This document shows positions 41,958 through 51,465 of a stretch of 64,000 bases of DNA, piece after piece. Origin of the DNA: Paraburkholderia sabiae. Lineage in GTDB: Bacteria; Pseudomonadota; Gammaproteobacteria; Burkholderiales; Burkholderiaceae. The translations under genes were made by a program, and so were the position numbers. How positions within the stretch are numbered: position 1 is the stretch's first letter; each line of letters begins with the position of its first letter. Where the stretch lies: positions 1,922,001 to 1,986,000 of the forward strand of contig NZ_CP125296.1 in assembly GCF_030412785.1 (NCBI RefSeq), given 5' to 3'. The notes below the pieces were generated by a model, which ran no database searches, was not told the DNA's origin, and saw nothing but the letters and a program-made list of their open reading frames with translations.

Positions 41958-44783
41958 TCACGCGTCGATTGCCGCGTGCAGGAACTTCTCCTGACGCGCA
42001 ACGTGCATCGACTTGTAGCCTGGTGCAGTCGACGCCGCCGCCTCAGGTCCGACATAGCTTAGCGTTGCAGGCGCTTTCACGATGTCGAGCAGCGACTCCA
42101 TGACGAAATGCCATGCGCCCTGATTCTTCGACTCTTCCTGACACCACACGACACGCTTCAGGTTCGGATAACGCTCGAGCTGCGCACTAATCTGCTTCGC
42201 GGGGAACGGATACAACTGCTCGACGCGAATCAACGCGATGTTGTCCTTGCCGGCCTTGCGTCGGCGTTCGAGCAATTCGTAGTAGACCTTTCCCGAACAC
42301 AGAATGACCTTGTCGATCTTCTCCGCCGCTTCCTTTGTCGTCGATTCGAAGAGTATTTCGTTGAATCGGCCCGTTGCGAGATCTTCGAGACTGTTGACGG
42401 CTTCCGGGTGCCGCAGCAGCGACTTCGGCGTCATCACGACGAGCGGTACGCGATCGCGCAACACGGCCTGCATCCGCAGCAGATGGAACATTTGCGCGGG
42501 TGTGGTCGGCTGACAGACGCGCATATTGTCCTCAGCACATAGTTGCAGATAGCGCTCGAGACGCGCCGACGCATGCTCCGGTCCCTCGCCTTCCTGACCG
42601 TGCGGCAGCAGCATCGTCACGCCGCTGCGTTGCCCCCACTTTGCGGCACCCGCAGAAAGAAAGTTGTCGATGATGACCTGCGCCCCATTCGCGAAGTCGC
42701 CGAACTGCGCTTCCCACAGCACGAGTGAATTCTGTCGAACGACCGAGTATCCGTACTCGAAGCCCAGCACGGCGGCCTCCGACAACACCGAATTGGTGAC
42801 CGAAAATCTGCCCTGTTCGTCCGATACATGATGCAGCGGCACATACGTGCCCTCTGCGCGATTCGATCGCTTCTGATCGTGAAGTACCGCGTGGCGATGG
42901 CTGAAGGTGCCGCGCTCGCTATCCTGCCCGCTCAGGCGCACGTCGATGCCCGCCGACAGCAGCGACGCAAACGCCATATGTTCCGCCATGCCCCAATCCA
43001 GCGGACGTTTTCCTTCGGCCATTTCGCGGCGTGCAGACATCACTTTCGCGACGAGCGGATGCAGCGAGTACTGTTCAGGAACGCGCGTAATCGTAAGTGC
43101 GAGCTGTTGCACGTGATCCAGCAGCGGCGGTGCGTAATAGATGCGGCTGGCGTTTCCATCGAGCAGTTGCGGCCAGTTCGCGTCTTCATTCTTCTGATCG
43201 TCGGACTTCTTCGCTTCGACGGACTGCGCGGCGTCGAGACGTTCGCGATAGTCGTGCACGTACTTGTCGACGTCCTCCGATGTGAGAACCTGCTCGTCCA
43301 CCAGCTTCTTCGCGTACAGCGTGCGCACGCCGGGATGGGCCGCAATCGAGCGATACATCAGCGGTTGCGTGATGGTCGGCGTGTCCTGTTCCTGGTGACC
43401 ATGTCGGCGGAAGCAAACCAGATCGAGCACGACGCTCTTACCGAACGTCGCGCGAAAATCGATTGCGAGACGCGTTGCTGCAACGACGGCTTCAGGGTGG
43501 TCGCCGTTCACGTGAAGGACGGGTGCCTCGATCATCTTCGCGATGTCGGTGCAATAGAACGACGAGCGCACGTCTCTCGGATCGGAAGTCGTGAAGCCAA
43601 CCTGATTGTTCACGACCACATGTATCGTGCCACCCGTTCCGTAGCCTTTCGTGCTGGACAGGTTCATCGTTTCCATCACGATGCCCTGCCCTGAAATCGC
43701 GGCGTCGCCGTGAATTTCCACCGGCAGCACGGCGCCCGCGCCCAGCCCGAGCACTTCGGCTCGTGCGCGAGCGATGCCCTGAACGACGGGATTGACGACT
43801 TCGAGATGCGACGGATTGAACGCGAGCGTGACTTCGGCGGGCCCGGTCGCTGTCGGTAGCAAGCCCGTAAAGCCCTTGTGATACTTCACGTCGCCCGCCG
43901 GCAGCAGATTCGCGGTCTTCCCTTCGAACTCGTCGAACAACGCGGCGGGCGGCTTACCGACGATGTTCACGAGCACGTTCAAACGGCCGCGGTGCGCCAT
44001 GCCGAGAATCGAACTCTTGACGCCCTGCGTCGCGCCATATGCGACCAGTTCGTCCAGCAGCACGATCAGCGACTCGCCGCCTTCGAGCGAAAAGCGCTTC
44101 TGTCCGACATAACGCGCATGCAGATACTTTTCGAGCCCTTCGGCCGCCGTCAGCCGTTCGAGGATGTGCAGCCTGTCGCCTTTATCGAGCGTCGCCCTGG
44201 CACGTGACGACTCGATACGCATCGACCACCAGTTGCGCTGCTCGGGATCGGCCAGATGCATGAACTCCGCGCCGAGCGTCCCGCAATAGGTCTCTTTCAG
44301 CGCCTTTAGCAGATCGCCGAGCGTTTCATCCTGCTCCGAGAAGTAGGCGCCCGACATGCTGAACTTCGTGTTCATGTCCGACGCGGACAGGTCATGGTAT
44401 GCCGGGTTCAGTTCGGCCACCGGCAAGGGTGCTGTCCAGCGCAGCGGATCGAGACGGGCGTTGCGCGTACCGACCATCCGGTACGCCGAAATCAGCGCCT
44501 GCACCGCGACCTGCTTGCGAGCAAAACTCAACACGTCGTTTTCGTCGTGCCCTCCCGTTCGCGGCTGCTTCGCCAACGCGACAAAACGCGATACAACGGG
44601 CGCGTGCGGGACGTCGCCTGTCTCGGACCCATCCACCGCCGGCGTGCCCTGTAACGCGTCAAAATAGCCGCGCCAGTCGTCCGACACAGTCGCGGGATCC
44701 GCAAGATAGGTTTCGTATTGCTCCTCGACATAAGGAGCGTTGCCTCCAAACAGGAAGGAGGTTTTCCGGTTACGCATCATCAT
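41958..44783 (-). CDS. sucA: 2-Oxoglutarate dehydrogenase E1, orphan copy
   Basis: The 941-aa thiamine-diphosphate enzyme has the active-site His regions GMAHRGRLNVLVN and GDVKYHKGF, the TPP-binding EIHGDAAISGQGIVMET, and the C-terminal transketolase-like part (HGQEGEGPEHASARLERYLQ). The N-terminus FGGNAPYVEEQYETYL resembles the E2-binding region of true SucA. GAGGA lies about 10 nt before the first of three consecutive ATGs. No sucB or lpd follows, so this is not the main TCA operon. It is preceded on the same strand by an ArsR regulator and an acetolactate-synthase-like gene. Confidence 0.92.
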   Translation of the reverse strand: MMMRNRKTSFLFGGNAPYVEEQYETYLADPATVSDDWRGYFDALQGTPAVDGSETGDVPHAPVVSRFVALAKQPRTGGHDENDVLSFARKQVAVQALISAYRMVGTRNARLDPLRWTAPLPVAELNPAYHDLSASDMNTKFSMSGAYFSEQDETLGDLLKALKETYCGTLGAEFMHLADPEQRNWWSMRIESSRARATLDKGDRLHILERLTAAEGLEKYLHARYVGQKRFSLEGGESLIVLLDELVAYGATQGVKSSILGMAHRGRLNVLVNIVGKPPAALFDEFEGKTANLLPAGDVKYHKGFTGLLPTATGPAEVTLAFNPSHLEVVNPVVQGIARARAEVLGLGAGAVLPVEIHGDAAISGQGIVMETMNLSSTKGYGTGGTIHVVVNNQVGFTTSDPRDVRSSFYCTDIAKMIEAPVLHVNGDHPEAVVAATRLAIDFRATFGKSVVLDLVCFRRHGHQEQDTPTITQPLMYRSIAAHPGVRTLYAKKLVDEQVLTSEDVDKYVHDYRERLDAAQSVEAKKSDDQKNEDANWPQLLDGNASRIYYAPPLLDHVQQLALTITRVPEQYSLHPLVAKVMSARREMAEGKRPLDWGMAEHMAFASLLSAGIDVRLSGQDSERGTFSHRHAVLHDQKRSNRAEGTYVPLHHVSDEQGRFSVTNSVLSEAAVLGFEYGYSVVRQNSLVLWEAQFGDFANGAQVIIDNFLSAGAAKWGQRSGVTMLLPHGQEGEGPEHASARLERYLQLCAEDNMRVCQPTTPAQMFHLLRMQAVLRDRVPLVVMTPKSLLRHPEAVNSLEDLATGRFNEILFESTTKEAAEKIDKVILCSGKVYYELLERRRKAGKDNIALIRVEQLYPFPAKQISAQLERYPNLKRVVWCQEESKNQGAWHFVMESLLDIVKAPATLSYVGPEAAASTAPGYKSMHVARQEKFLHAAIDA

Positions 44784-45126
44784 GATGATTCTGTCCTCAG
44801 CCGGGCTCGCGCCCGATAACTGCCACACACACCACCAGGGCAGCACCTGTGGCTGCCTTGGCGAGGCCAACGCTTTCACAGGTACACGAAGACAAAATCC
44901 GAGCGCGAATAGGGGCGACATGCTACGTCGCCCTGTCCACGTCAATTTGTGCAATACCGCGCGGCTCCTGCCACCCGGTTCCTGTGCCTGCAGGATCAGC
45001 GATCTCCTGACCGCTGATGAATACAGTCTAGGTTTTGTGGTGTGTTATCGCCGCTCAAACTGCGACGGTCCGGGGACAATCGACGCTGGTTTTGGGCCAT
45101 CGGAAGATGCGGTCTGAAGGAAAAAT
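44784..45126 (-). promoter_or_regulatory. Upstream region of sucA
   Basis: This 343-bp gap between the ArsR gene and sucA has no coding frame I would support. GGGCGAC (44913-44919) and GTCGCCC (44927-44933) form a 7-bp inverted repeat that could be an operator. The size of the gap implies sucA has its own promoter. Confidence 0.45.
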
Positions 45127-45447
45127 CTAGGGATGCCTGTCGAGTCTTGCGACGTCGACATAACAACGGTCGGCAAATTCGCGGAGTGCGCTTTCGTTGC
45201 GCGAAAAGAATGTCCACTGGCCGACCTTTCGCGCGTGAATGAGGCCGGCCTTTTCAAGCTGCGCGAGATGACACGACACTGTGGATTGCGACAGTCCGCT
45301 TCGCGTGTGCAGCATGCCCGCGGAGACGGATCGAAGCGCCGCATATTCAGGCCCGCTAAAGTACTGCTCGGGATCGGCCAGCCATTCCAGTACATTTCTC
45401 CGGAACGGATGGGCCAATGCCTTGATGGTTGCATCGAAGTCGATCAT
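45127..45447 (-). CDS. ArsR-family winged-helix regulator
   Basis: This 106-aa regulator has the ArsR pattern: IKALAHPFRRNVLEWLADP, then SGLSQSTVSCHLAQLEKAGLIHARKVGQWTFFSRN. The ELCVCDL-type metal-binding motif of arsenic/zinc sensors is absent; only one Cys lies in the recognition helix (SCHL), so a metabolite or redox signal is more likely. It starts 16 bp after the acetolactate-synthase-like stop and is probably co-transcribed. The chosen Met is the family start; 20 open codons upstream are dismissed. Confidence 0.87.
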   Translation of the reverse strand: MIDFDATIKALAHPFRRNVLEWLADPEQYFSGPEYAALRSVSAGMLHTRSGLSQSTVSCHLAQLEKAGLIHARKVGQWTFFSRNESALREFADRCYVDVARLDRHP

Positions 45448-45463
45448 CTCACTGCTCACACTG

Positions 45464-47329
45464 CTAGAACATATCCGCAGCCGGCAGACGTTTGACGTCG
45501 TTGCCATTCGCCTGCTGACCGGTTCGCGACGGGATAAACGGTCCGGTGATCATCGTCGCGTAGCTTTGTCCGGGGCCGACCATCGGATACACGTCGGCAT
45601 TCTGATCGATCATCACTTCGAGAAACGCCGGTCCGTCGAAATCGATAAAGGCCCGGAGTGCATCATCGAGTTCCCCGACGGCCTCGACACGACGCGCGAA
45701 ACCAAATCCATCCGCCTGTGCCGCCATCACGAAGTCCTTGCGATGAAGCGTCTTGTCGCTGACGAACAACCGCCCTTCGTAATAGAGGTGTTGCCACTGC
45801 CGGATCATTCCATCGCCGAGATTGTTGAGCAGCAGCACTTTCACCGGAACGCCGTAAGTGCTGGCCGTTTCGAGTTCGCCGGCATTCATGCGGATGCTGC
45901 CGTCACCGTCGATATCGATCACGAGTGCATCCGGCCGCGCAAATTGAGCGCCAATCGCGGCGGGCAAACCGAAGCCCATCGTTCCCATGCTGCCCGACGT
46001 CAGAAAGCTGCGCGGTTCGACAAAGTCGAAGAACTGCGCGGCCCACATCTGATGCTGACCCACACCTGTGCTGATGATGGCTCGCCCGCCCGTCATATCG
46101 CTAAGCCGTTCGATGACGAGTTGCGGCTGGATGGCGGGACTGTTCCTGTCGTAATTCATGCCGTAGGTTCGCTTGAGTTCGCGCACCTCGTCGAGCCAAT
46201 CAGAAGGCGCTCGCACACTCGAACCGGACTCCATCAACGAGCGCAGCGCGTCGCCCGCATCGCCTACGTGCGTCCAGTGAGCCCGTTTGACCTTGTTGAT
46301 CTCCGCTTCGTCGATGTCGATGTGCGCAACGTGACGCGCGTTCGGCGCAAACGCGTCCGGCTTCCCGCCCGCGACCCGATCGTCGAATCGGGCACCCACT
46401 GCGATCAGGAAATCGCAATCTACGACGGCATAATTCGCGCATGCGCTGCCGTGCATCCCCAGCATGCCGAGCGACAGTTCGTGTTTGACGGGTATGGCGC
46501 CGAGTCCCATCAGCGTGGTCACAACGGGAATACGGTAGCGCTCCGCAAAACGATGCAGTTCTGCCGTCGCGCCGGACGTGATCACGCCACCGCCAACGTA
46601 TAACAGCGGACGCGTGCTCTGCGCGAGCAGTTCGAAGAACGCGGCGCGCTTGTCGTCGCCAAGTCGAGCGCCCTTCGCCACCATGCGCAGTCGATCCGAG
46701 TAGCCTCGAAACTGCAATGTTCCGTGGCCCTCGTAGGTTCCCGTCCAGTTCTGGATGTCCTTGGGCACATCGACGACGACGGGCCCCGGGCGACCCGTAC
46801 GCGCCACTTCGAATGCGGTACGCAACGTCTGCTCGAGCTTTGCCGGATCGGTCACGAGGAAGACCTGCTTCGCGCACGACGACATGATGTTGAACACAGG
46901 CGCTTCCTGAAACGCATCGCTGCCGATGGCGGCGCGCGGCACCTGTCCGCAGATCAGCACGACGGGAATCGAGTCGCCGTTGCAATCGGCAATCGGCGTC
47001 ACGGCATTCGTCGCGCCGGGACCGGACGTCACCATGAACACGCCGACCTTGCCGCTCGCACGCGCATAACCGGCCGCCATGAAGCCCGCGGCCTGTTCGT
47101 TCGCGGGCACGACGAATTTGATCTGACGCTCGGGGTTCGTCTTGTGCAATTCGTTGAAGCGAAAGACGGCGTCGTACGTCGGCAGGATCGCGCCGCCGCT
47201 GTAGCCGAACAGCGTATCGACGCCCTGCTCGCTGAGAACGCGCAGAATGATGTCTGCGCCCGACATCGATTCGCCGGCATGCTCGCGCTGCGCGAGGACT
47301 TGTGAAGCAACGTTTGGGTTTCGGGTCAT
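45464..47329 (-). CDS. Acetolactate-synthase-like large subunit (TPP enzyme)
   Basis: This 621-aa TPP enzyme has the N-terminal domain with GADIILRVLSEQGVDTLFGYSG and catalytic Glu in VPANEQAAGF, the AHAS-type SGPGATNAVTPIADCNGDSIP and GQVPRAAIGSDAFQEAP, and the TPP motif IDGDGSIRMNAGELETAS. The Glu is preceded by Asn rather than the His common in IlvB/IlvI. No small regulatory subunit gene is adjacent. So it may be an unregulated acetolactate synthase or another 2-ketoacid carboligase. It shares the strand with ArsR and sucA. Confidence 0.85.
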   Translation of the reverse strand: MTRNPNVASQVLAQREHAGESMSGADIILRVLSEQGVDTLFGYSGGAILPTYDAVFRFNELHKTNPERQIKFVVPANEQAAGFMAAGYARASGKVGVFMVTSGPGATNAVTPIADCNGDSIPVVLICGQVPRAAIGSDAFQEAPVFNIMSSCAKQVFLVTDPAKLEQTLRTAFEVARTGRPGPVVVDVPKDIQNWTGTYEGHGTLQFRGYSDRLRMVAKGARLGDDKRAAFFELLAQSTRPLLYVGGGVITSGATAELHRFAERYRIPVVTTLMGLGAIPVKHELSLGMLGMHGSACANYAVVDCDFLIAVGARFDDRVAGGKPDAFAPNARHVAHIDIDEAEINKVKRAHWTHVGDAGDALRSLMESGSSVRAPSDWLDEVRELKRTYGMNYDRNSPAIQPQLVIERLSDMTGGRAIISTGVGQHQMWAAQFFDFVEPRSFLTSGSMGTMGFGLPAAIGAQFARPDALVIDIDGDGSIRMNAGELETASTYGVPVKVLLLNNLGDGMIRQWQHLYYEGRLFVSDKTLHRKDFVMAAQADGFGFARRVEAVGELDDALRAFIDFDGPAFLEVMIDQNADVYPMVGPGQSYATMITGPFIPSRTGQQANGNDVKRLPAADMF

Positions 47330-47630
47330 GGCTGGAACATTTGCGAAGGCTGCAACATCATTCTGACGGCCATCGCGCCTGAGCGTATGTTTAAAAAGCT
47401 GGTTAACAGGCCAAACTGACGCAATTCCCGGCCAACCGCCGCGAGATATCTGACTATGCAGCTTCTGATAGTGGTTGATTCTCCACACAAGCCTGGCATT
47501 CCGGAAAAAATGCGCGCGATATTTGCCGGCCGCGATACATTTTCCGTTCGTTCTTGCGATAAGCTGAACGGCTGCGCGTCGCCGGGTCGTGTGCCCGGCT
47601 GTCGTGCTTACAGTCACCGAAGGTCACGAA
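47330..47630. promoter_or_regulatory. Divergent promoter region, TPP enzyme / GlxA-like gene
   Basis: This 301-bp region separates two divergently transcribed genes. Both promoters must lie here. I saw no repeat, hairpin or operator that I would defend. Confidence 0.5.
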
Positions 47631-48629
47631 ATGAAAGTCGCCGTTGTCATATTCGATGGTGTGCAGGCCCTGGATGTCGCAGGCCCTCTGGACGTGTTCG
47701 CCGAAGCCAACGCGCTTCTTCCGGAGCATCAGCGCTATCAGGTCTCTTTCGTCGGCTACAAGGCCGGCGTCGTGACCGCGTCCAACGGAATGCAGCTGAC
47801 CGTACCCTACGGTTTTGCCGATTACGACGGCCAATGTGACCTGCTGCTGATCGCGGGCGGACCGCGGCTGCCCGACTTCCATCCTCCCGCCGACTTTCTC
47901 GACTGGCTGCGGCGTCAGGCAAACGGCGCGACCCGCTATGGCTCCGTATGCAACGGCGCGTTCGTGCTCGCCCGGGCGGGACTGCTCGATAGCCGGCAAG
48001 TGACGACGCACTGGGCCGAAGCAGGACGTCTCGCGGACGAGTTTCCGCAGGCACGCGTCCAGCCCGACCGGATCTTCATTCGTGACGGGCGCCTCTTCAC
48101 TTCAGCGGGCGTCACGGCGGGCATCGACCTGTGTCTGTCGCTGGTGGCCGAAGACTGGGGACACGAACTGGCCGTGCGCGTCGCGAAACGGCTGGTGGTG
48201 TATATCCAGCGCGAAGGCGGGCAATCGCAATACAGCCCTTACGTCGGCCTTCGCAAGGGAGAGGACCCCATCATCGGCAAGGTGCATCGTTACGTGATGG
48301 ATCACATCACGGACGTGCTCTCCATCGAGCAACTCGCAAGCGCGGTATCCGTCAGCCGACGCACGTTCTCGCGCATGTTCGCCAAGTATGCAAAAGTGAC
48401 GCCGTCGGCGTTCGTCGAACAGGTTCGTGTCGATACTGCGAGAAAGCTGCTCGAAGAAACCGATGCGCCGCTCAAGACGGTCGCGTTTAAATGCGGCTTC
48501 CATAGCGCGACGCATATGAGAACGACCTTCGCCAGAAGGCTCAACGTCACGCCGAAACAGTATCGCGATCGCTTTCGCGGCGTCGTCAACGAACCATCGC
48601 CGCTTGCGCTCGACACCGTTAGCGAATGA
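47631..48629 (+). CDS. GlxA-family regulator (DJ-1/PfpI domain + AraC HTH)
   Basis: This 332-aa protein has a DJ-1/PfpI amidase-like domain (1-180: VAVVIFDGVQALDVAGPLDVF, LLLIAGGP, YGSVCNGAFVLARAGLL with the nucleophile-position Cys) and an AraC-type double HTH (220-318: IEQLASAVSVSRRTFSRMF, PLKTVAFKCGFHSATHMRTTF). Such proteins respond to quaternary amines, amino acids or related small molecules. AAGG precedes the ATG at 47631. Its stop overlaps the start of mug. Confidence 0.9.
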   Translation: MKVAVVIFDGVQALDVAGPLDVFAEANALLPEHQRYQVSFVGYKAGVVTASNGMQLTVPYGFADYDGQCDLLLIAGGPRLPDFHPPADFLDWLRRQANGATRYGSVCNGAFVLARAGLLDSRQVTTHWAEAGRLADEFPQARVQPDRIFIRDGRLFTSAGVTAGIDLCLSLVAEDWGHELAVRVAKRLVVYIQREGGQSQYSPYVGLRKGEDPIIGKVHRYVMDHITDVLSIEQLASAVSVSRRTFSRMFAKYAKVTPSAFVEQVRVDTARKLLEETDAPLKTVAFKCGFHSATHMRTTFARRLNVTPKQYRDRFRGVVNEPSPLALDTVSE

Positions 48630-49198
48630 GTCGCACGAATCGAATGAACCCGATCTCCATCACGTACGCCGACTCGCTTCAAGCGCTGCCGGATATTCTC
48701 GAACCGCGTTTATCGGTGATCTTTTGCGGAATCAATCCGGGACTGCGCGCCGCATCCACAGGCCACCATTTTGCGGGACGCGGTAATCGCTTCTGGCGAA
48801 CGCTTCATCTGGCTGGCTTCACTCCCGAAGAGTTACGCCCCGAGGACGGACGCACTCTGCTGAACTACGAATACGGACTGACGACAGCCGTTGCTCGCCC
48901 GACGGCGCGCGCAGACCAGCTATCAAGAGCGGAAATCAAGGCCGCCGCCGCTGAGTTCGAGTTGAAGATCGCACGCTATGCGCCACGCTATATCGCCTTC
49001 CTCGGCAAGATGGCGATTGCCGAACTCACCGGCAAGCGTGAAATCGAATGGGGACTGCAAGCGCTCACCTTCAGCGGCGCGAGCACCTGGGTGCTGCCGA
49101 ATCCCAGCGGTCTCAACCGTGCATTCAGTCTCGACGCATTGGTTTCCGCCTATCGCGAACTGCGTCTCGCGGTCGGTTCAGCACATGTAGAACCTTGA
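48626..49198 (+). CDS. mug: G/U mismatch-specific DNA glycosylase Mug
   Basis: This 190-aa uracil-DNA-glycosylase-superfamily protein has the Mug/TDG motif GINPGLRAASTGHHFAGRGNRFW and the second motif LPNPSGLNRAF. It excises uracil or thymine from mismatches with guanine. The ATG overlaps the stop of the GlxA-like gene (ATGA), so the two are co-translated; a Met at codon 7 is an alternative start. It ends 4 bp before a convergent LysR gene. Confidence 0.93.
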   Translation: MSRTNRMNPISITYADSLQALPDILEPRLSVIFCGINPGLRAASTGHHFAGRGNRFWRTLHLAGFTPEELRPEDGRTLLNYEYGLTTAVARPTARADQLSRAEIKAAAAEFELKIARYAPRYIAFLGKMAIAELTGKREIEWGLQALTFSGASTWVLPNPSGLNRAFSLDALVSAYRELRLAVGSAHVEP

Positions 49199-49202
49199 GC
49201 CG

Positions 49203-50141
49203 CTAATCGTCTTCAGCGGGCAGATTCTTCGGCGCATCGACGAACTGAAGATGAACGTTTCTGCGTAGTGTTTCAGTGACGAATTCGACGAAGGATCGGA
49301 CCTTGATGCTCGTGCCCTTTCGCTCGACATGCAGCAAGTTCACTGGAATCGAGTCCGGCTCGAATGCAGTCAGAATCCGTTGCAGAGTCCCGCTGAGTAC
49401 TTCAGGCGCAGCCTGATAAGAGAGCAGTTGCGTGATGCCCACGCGGTCCACAGCCGCCATCACGGCAGCAGGCGCGAGATCGACGATCATGCGCGGCCGC
49501 ACGCGCACGGGCAGTCGCAGACCGTTCTCGTAGAACACCCACTCGAGCGGATGCGTGACCCCTGTATAAGAGACGCAATGGTGCGCGCTCACGTCTTTGG
49601 GATGAAGAGGTTCTCCGTGCGCTTCGAGGTACGCCGGCGCCGCGTAAGTTCGACGCCGCACCGCGCCGAGCGGCACCGCGAATACGGAAGAGTCGCCGAG
49701 ATGACCGATACGTATCGCTATGTCGACGCCTTCCTCCATCAGCCGCGTCGTGCGATCGACATAGACGACATTCACATTCACGTCGGGATAGCTATTGGCG
49801 TACGCATTCACGAGTGGCGCGATAAACCGTTGGCCGAACAATACGGGAGCGGAGATCGTCAGTGTGCCTGCGGGGCGGATCTGCTCGGCGGCGATACTGG
49901 CCTCGGCGTCCGCGATGGTATCCAGCACCTTGCGGCTCGCATCGAGGAAAGCCATGCCCGCGTCCGTGGGACGAATCGAGCGCGTGGTCCGCGCAATCAA
50001 CTGTACGCCCACGCGCGTTTCCAGCGAATGCAGTGCCCTTGAAACCGTAGGCGCCGACATGCCGAGCTTGTCGGCCGCACCTGTGAAACTGCCTTGATCG
50101 ACGATGGCAACGAATACTTCCATCTCCCGAAACTTGTCCAT
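49203..50141 (-). CDS. LysR-type transcriptional regulator
   Basis: This 312-aa regulator has an N-terminal HTH (FVAIVDQGSFTGAADKLGMS) and an effector domain (about 90-295: TLTISAPVLFGQRFIAPLVN). It is of the subgroup often annotated DsdC/CrgA-like. It is divergent from the antibiotic-biosynthesis-monooxygenase-type gene, which it probably regulates. The start at 50141 is the family start; 84 upstream codons of open frame are unsupported. Confidence 0.9.
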   Translation of the reverse strand: MDKFREMEVFVAIVDQGSFTGAADKLGMSAPTVSRALHSLETRVGVQLIARTTRSIRPTDAGMAFLDASRKVLDTIADAEASIAAEQIRPAGTLTISAPVLFGQRFIAPLVNAYANSYPDVNVNVVYVDRTTRLMEEGVDIAIRIGHLGDSSVFAVPLGAVRRRTYAAPAYLEAHGEPLHPKDVSAHHCVSYTGVTHPLEWVFYENGLRLPVRVRPRMIVDLAPAAVMAAVDRVGITQLLSYQAAPEVLSGTLQRILTAFEPDSIPVNLLHVERKGTSIKVRSFVEFVTETLRRNVHLQFVDAPKNLPAEDD

Positions 50142-50478
50142 CCTGATTCCCGACTTCAGTTCAATACGACAGACCTGTTCGTTGGCAATCGCGCCTCTGG
50201 AACGGTCAGGTGCGCAATTGTAGGTGCGATCGCGAGCGCAATTATTGTCCATTAGGAAAACACAGCATTTCATCCGTCGACACCGTATCGCCTTCGACTT
50301 GAGCATGGCGCAAATCGAGCACTGATTGGCCCGTAATCCGGCACCTGCGCACTTCAAGAAAGCGGATTCATCTCCGACAATGAGTTCATCCACTGAGCGG
50401 TCCTGATGGCAACGTCAACAGATCATGACTTATTGCACTGCCGCCACTCGGTTAGCCAACCCGTCGAAGGAATGTGAC
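50142..50478. promoter_or_regulatory. Divergent promoter region, LysR / monooxygenase
   Basis: This 337-bp region between divergent genes should hold the LysR operator. I saw no clear T-N11-A palindrome to single out and no gene. Confidence 0.5.
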
Positions 50479-51153
50479 ATGTTTTCCGCAATGCTCGAAG
50501 TGAATCCCATCCCCGAACAATTCAACGCCTATCTCGGGATGGCGAAGATGTTGCGCCCTGAACTCGAACAGATCGATGGCTTCATCGACAACACGCGCTA
50601 TGGGAGTCTGACTCGCGAAGGATGGCTGCTGTCTCTGTCCAGCTGGCGTGACGAAAAGGCGCTGGTTCGCTGGAGGACCACCGCCAACCATCACAAGATC
50701 CAGCAGGCCGCACGCGATCGCGTGTTCTCCGACTATCGCTTGCGCATCGGTCAGAACGTCGCGGATACGCACGTACCCGAAGGCCATGCTTTGACCGAGC
50801 AGCGTCTCGATGCAACCGAAGCAGGACTCGGCAAGGCGGTGACCTTGCTCGACGGGCACCGGTCGCCGGAATGGGTCAAGCAGGCTGGCGCGGACTCCGT
50901 TGCAGCGGCGCTCGGACTCGATCCCGCGGCACCCGGCCTGCTTGCGTGGGACGTGTTCGATGCGCTGCTGACGCCCGGCGATGTGATCGCTGTCGCGACG
51001 TGGGATGACCTCGAAGCTGCCGCAGCCTTCGAACGCGATGCGAAGTTGCCGGACGGTGTGCGTCTTCGGCATATCCGCGTCGTGCGCGAGTACGGCATGT
51101 ATGACCGCCGCGAAGCGCCGCAGTACTTCGCAGAGGTCAAGCAGAACGCGTGA
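50479..51153 (+). CDS. Antibiotic-biosynthesis-monooxygenase (ABM) domain protein, duplicated fold
   Basis: This 224-aa protein carries an ABM dimeric alpha-beta-barrel domain (LEVNPIPEQFNAYLGMAKML, RYGSLTREGWLLSLSSWRDE, ALVRWRTTANHHKIQQ) and a second half with the same layout (VTLLDGHRSPEWVKQ, AWDVFDALLTPGDVIAVATW, AFERDAKLPDGVRLRHIRVV). ABM proteins are cofactor-independent oxygenases or heme/quinol-handling enzymes. AAGGA lies 7 nt before the ATG at 50479. It is probably under the divergent LysR regulator. Confidence 0.83.
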   Translation: MFSAMLEVNPIPEQFNAYLGMAKMLRPELEQIDGFIDNTRYGSLTREGWLLSLSSWRDEKALVRWRTTANHHKIQQAARDRVFSDYRLRIGQNVADTHVPEGHALTEQRLDATEAGLGKAVTLLDGHRSPEWVKQAGADSVAAALGLDPAAPGLLAWDVFDALLTPGDVIAVATWDDLEAAAAFERDAKLPDGVRLRHIRVVREYGMYDRREAPQYFAEVKQNA

Positions 51154-51232
51154 AGTTGCCAGCAGAAATGAACGTCGGCCGGGACTCATATACAGAGTCG
51201 AACCGGCCGACGTCTAACGGAGAGAGCAGAAC

Positions 51233-51424
51233 ATGTTTCAGCTAAAGCTGAGGTCCATTCTGTTGAAGATCAGTGTGTTCGTCGCAGTAGGCGCGCCCCT
51301 GGCGGCATTCAGCGGCATGTTCTCAGTCGACGAAGCGCTCACGCGCTACGCGGCCGCTGCCTGCGTGTTTGCAGTGGCAAGCTGCGTGCTGTTGCTGAAG
51401 TCAGCCTGCAACGACGAAGGCTGA
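51233..51424 (+). CDS. Small hypothetical membrane protein
   Basis: This 63-aa protein has two hydrophobic helices (about 9-27 and 39-56) and a charged C-terminus. A good GGAGAG ribosome-binding site lies 8 nt before the ATG. It starts 79 bp after the ABM gene and could be its last cistron. No family is recognised. Confidence 0.65.
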   Translation: MFQLKLRSILLKISVFVAVGAPLAAFSGMFSVDEALTRYAAAACVFAVASCVLLLKSACNDEG

Positions 51425-51465
51425 TCGATGTGACCGGTTGCGATCGCCGCCGGCCACTTCAAACG

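Noticed and set aside
45464..47329. Possibility that the acetolactate-synthase-like gene is the biosynthetic ilvB/ilvI
   Set aside because: No ilvN/ilvH or ilvC follows, and the neighbours are ArsR and sucA, so I left the gene symbol empty.
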